Below are positions 61,501 to 64,000 of a stretch of 64,000 bases of DNA, in pieces. Every line of letters begins with the position of its first letter. Within the stretch, counting starts at the first letter, position 1. The stretch is from Callaeas wilsoni (taxonomy: Eukaryota; Chordata; Aves; Passeriformes; Callaeidae), in NCBI GenBank assembly GCA_013398955.1, contig VWPU01018958.1, positions 1 through 64,000 of the forward strand. The letters run 5' to 3'. The position numbers and the translations under genes were made by a program. The notes beneath the pieces were generated by a model that had not been told where the DNA came from, made no database searches, and was given only the letters and a program-made list of their open reading frames with translations.

Positions 61501-63708
61501 AATATACCCAAAGCTGGACTGAACCAGGGGCTCCTGGGAGAATACTTGACTGAATCTTGAAATGTAGTGACTGGTTTCAGAATGGATATTGCAGTTCTCT
61601 GGAGTACAGCTGTCAGTTAGCTGTGTTTGCCTTTCACTCTTTGCAACTTCTTGACATAAATTAAATTTCCAAACGGCAGGGGTTGAACTTCAAGAGAAAA
61701 CTAAAGACTAAGAAAGATGAAAGAAAGTTAGAATTGATTTACTGATTCTTCGTATGGTAGTTCAGCTTTACACACGCTTATTAGCAAGCAAGAAAAGAAT
61801 TGATGTGTATCTTATTGGGTTCTTGTAATTCTCCTGAGACAGAGCCTGTTACAGATAAAATATATTGATGAGTTTATGTGCTAGAGAAGTTTAGTCTAGT
61901 GTTTCACTTAATTAAGTCCTAACAGGATAAAAGAAAAGCACTTCTCCCTAGAGATAAGGGTGAGTGCATACTGCTAATGTCTATGTATACTACACACCAC
62001 TGACTCCGACACAAGGCTCGAAGTAACTGGGTAGAAGTTCTGATAAAGCTGTCTTCTCTCTGGATATTTGAGAAGACTTTCTTCTCTCTATGATCAAATA
62101 ATTGTCTCACATTTCTTGTCATAACCTCCACCATCCCAAACGCAGTGAAGAAGGACTGGTTGAAGGGTTAGATAATTCTTGGAAATTAAGCCAATAACCT
62201 ATGTAAATGTCGCACAAATATTCTCCAGATGACAGCAATTCAAATGAGCAAGAGAGACATTTATTGTGAGCCTGATTTTGGGTAGTCCTTCTCAAGACAT
62301 ATCTTGAGAGATTTTACACCTGAACCCCTGAAGGACATCATGTTGTCCTGTGTCATGCATGGCTCCCCATGCATCTGTGGGGGAAACTGGGAATGCAGAA
62401 CCAGATTTCACTGGAGAATACTGAGGTGGTTTATGTGTCTTGAGGGGAAACGTCAAGTATTGGAGCCTAATTCTGTGGTAAGAGAGGAACTAACACTGCT
62501 CATGGCTCGGGTCACAGTCTTGTCTGCTCCCTGCTAGCAGGGGCTCACACCAGATCTGTCTTGCAAAATCTTGCTCTTTGAAGCCTTGCACATTCATCCA
62601 CAGCTTTCTTCAGATAACAGGCAACCCTTCCACTTGGATTATGAGTAGTACCTGGGTAGAAATGGCATCCTTGCAATTGTAATGAAGTTAGAGCAACACA
62701 GACCTCTGATCATACTCATTTGGCAGTGAGGGCAAGCATCAGTTATAAACATATAAACCCAGAATATGAGGTTTGCCATGCATTTTGTGGTAGTTTGTTA
62801 CACACTGCTTATCTGTATATTATAAAATCCTATCTGTGACTCAGATTTTAGAGGTATGTAATTATAAAGATGAGCAGCATGCCACAAATCAATACAGATA
62901 TGTGTGAAGCAGTACACAGATTTTACCATATAGTACATAAATTTTTACCACAACTTAGCAGCACAGTCTTTGCTTCTGCTCTTGATCTGATCTGACAGAG
63001 TGAAAAGAGCTGTTCACAAATCATTCACATATTCACAGATAGGTCTCACAAGTGTACTTGAAAGAATGTGCTATAATCAATGCCATGCACTTGCGCCTGT
63101 CAACCATGAGATGAAAGTAAATCTGAAGGCTGCCAATATCTTTTTGTACAACTATTTGACCAGCCACTGTGACATGTGGTTCTGCTGTCTTATATCCTCT
63201 TCATCTGCAGCAAAGAGAGCTAGAAACCATTATTTTCATTTTAAAAAAAAGAGCATTCAGGACAGTCTGCCTACTCATGCAGGCTGACTAAAACATGAGT
63301 TCATTGGTCACAGTTTATTGTGAAACACAGAGAGGGGCCACTTGAATCTCAAGTAAAAATAGCAGTATTAAAAGGCAATTTATGTCTTAGATTTTTTCTT
63401 TAGTGTTTTTCTTTCCAAATTTCATGAAATACAATCAGAAACAGCTTGCTTACTTTTTTATGTTTCATCAAGTGCGATCTCAGTTGACTGACTGAGACGG
63501 AGTTGGAAATTGACAGAAGGCAATGCCAATTTATTTTTTCAGGTGTTTTCAACATCTGTTTATGTTCAGCACTACTGCTATGCTTTTCAAAGCTTCCATT
63601 CTTACAAGGCAATTCAAGAAGAGAACAAGAGCAAGAAAGTTTCATAAGAAAGGATGATTTTTTTAACATATATTTTAAATAGTCTGTCAAACTTTGATTT
63701 TCAGTCCT
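58580..63708. other. Non-coding AT-rich DNA
   Basis: No supported exon. A short stretch at 59725-59850 resembles CR1 ORF2 wording weakly. A conserved-looking AT-rich block lies at about 60360-60620. A minus-strand frame at 61919-62134 was not recognised. Confidence 0.45.
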
Positions 63709-63772
63709 TGAAAATCCAGCCAGGATCTTTCTGGTATTCATGAAAGTCCAGCCAGCATCTTTCTGATATTCA
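63709..63772. repeat. Tandem duplication of a 32-base unit
   Basis: Two adjacent 32-base units, 63709-63740 and 63741-63772, both read TGAAA.TCCAGCCAG.ATCT and so on, with three mismatches. It is a simple local duplication. It lies inside a minus-strand frame of 128 codons that I do not regard as a gene. Confidence 0.8.
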
Positions 63773-64000
63773 AGTGCCATGTTCAAGAAACTGAATCACA
63801 TCCAAAGCCCATACTTCTATAGTGGAGTTCTCTGTAATAAACTCTTCCCTTAAAAATTGCTAGCAAACCTTTCCAAACGGTAGCTCTTTCCCAATAAAGA
63901 CTGTCACAAGAAGGAAGTAAGTGTACGAGAACCAAACACCAGTCCTGGAGTCAGTCTCGCCAGCAGTTCTGTCTTGTACTTGATGCTGGCTCAGTGTATC
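63773..64000. other. Non-coding, cut by window end
   Basis: Nothing recognised in the last bases. Confidence 0.4.

Noticed and set aside
61919..62134. 71-codon minus-strand frame with a plausible charged N-terminus
   Set aside because: Reminded me of repeat-derived sequence but I could not place it; no splice signals that decide the matter.

Overview
The window looks like nuclear DNA of a bird, probably a songbird. The visible repeats are chicken-repeat-1 (CR1) LINE fragments of several ages plus two retroviral long terminal repeats (LTRs) of a kind I recall from finch-like genomes. I see no Alu-, B1- or L1-like sequence. There are no operons, no CRISPR array, no tRNA or rRNA gene that I can recognise, and no long open reading frame of a known cellular protein. 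The base composition is AT-rich throughout except at a few islands.

The left edge (1-780) is a strong CpG island with GC boxes, a G-quadruplex motif and splice-donor-like sites on both strands, so it is most likely a promoter with a first exon. Just to its right on the + strand, two exon-like blocks (2176-2358 and 2526-2606) have good splice signals and join in one frame. They give an 87-residue, protein-like C-terminus that ends in a stop, followed by a candidate polyadenylation signal at 3044. I do not recognise this protein. A third exon-like block lies on the - strand at 9127-9323 and also ends in a stop. These three blocks are the only cellular coding candidates I can defend, and none is certain.

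From about 9.4 kb to the right end I find no convincing exon. The sequence is intron or intergenic DNA with insertions: CR1 copies at 5853 (+), 12111 (+), 24069 (-), 40852 (-), 43818 (+), 46551 (+, ancient) and 47355 (-, ancient); an LTR with matched TGTGTT/AACACA ends at 25718-26396; a second LTR with recognisable TATA and AATAAA signals near 42281-42568; and an unclassified repeat present twice in opposite orientation (37390-37690 and 55545-55800). Other landmarks are a small CpG-dense block near 30.4-30.55 kb, a (CA)n/(CG) simple repeat at 58387-58579, a 12-bp-arm hairpin at 21778-21819, and several AT-rich stretches with homeodomain- or octamer-type words that could be conserved regulatory elements.

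No system of interacting genes is visible. The best leads are the unrecognised spliced reading frame at 2.2-2.6 kb, the minus-strand terminal exon at 9.1-9.3 kb and the isolated CpG-dense block at 30.4 kb. All homology statements come from reading and memory; nothing was searched.
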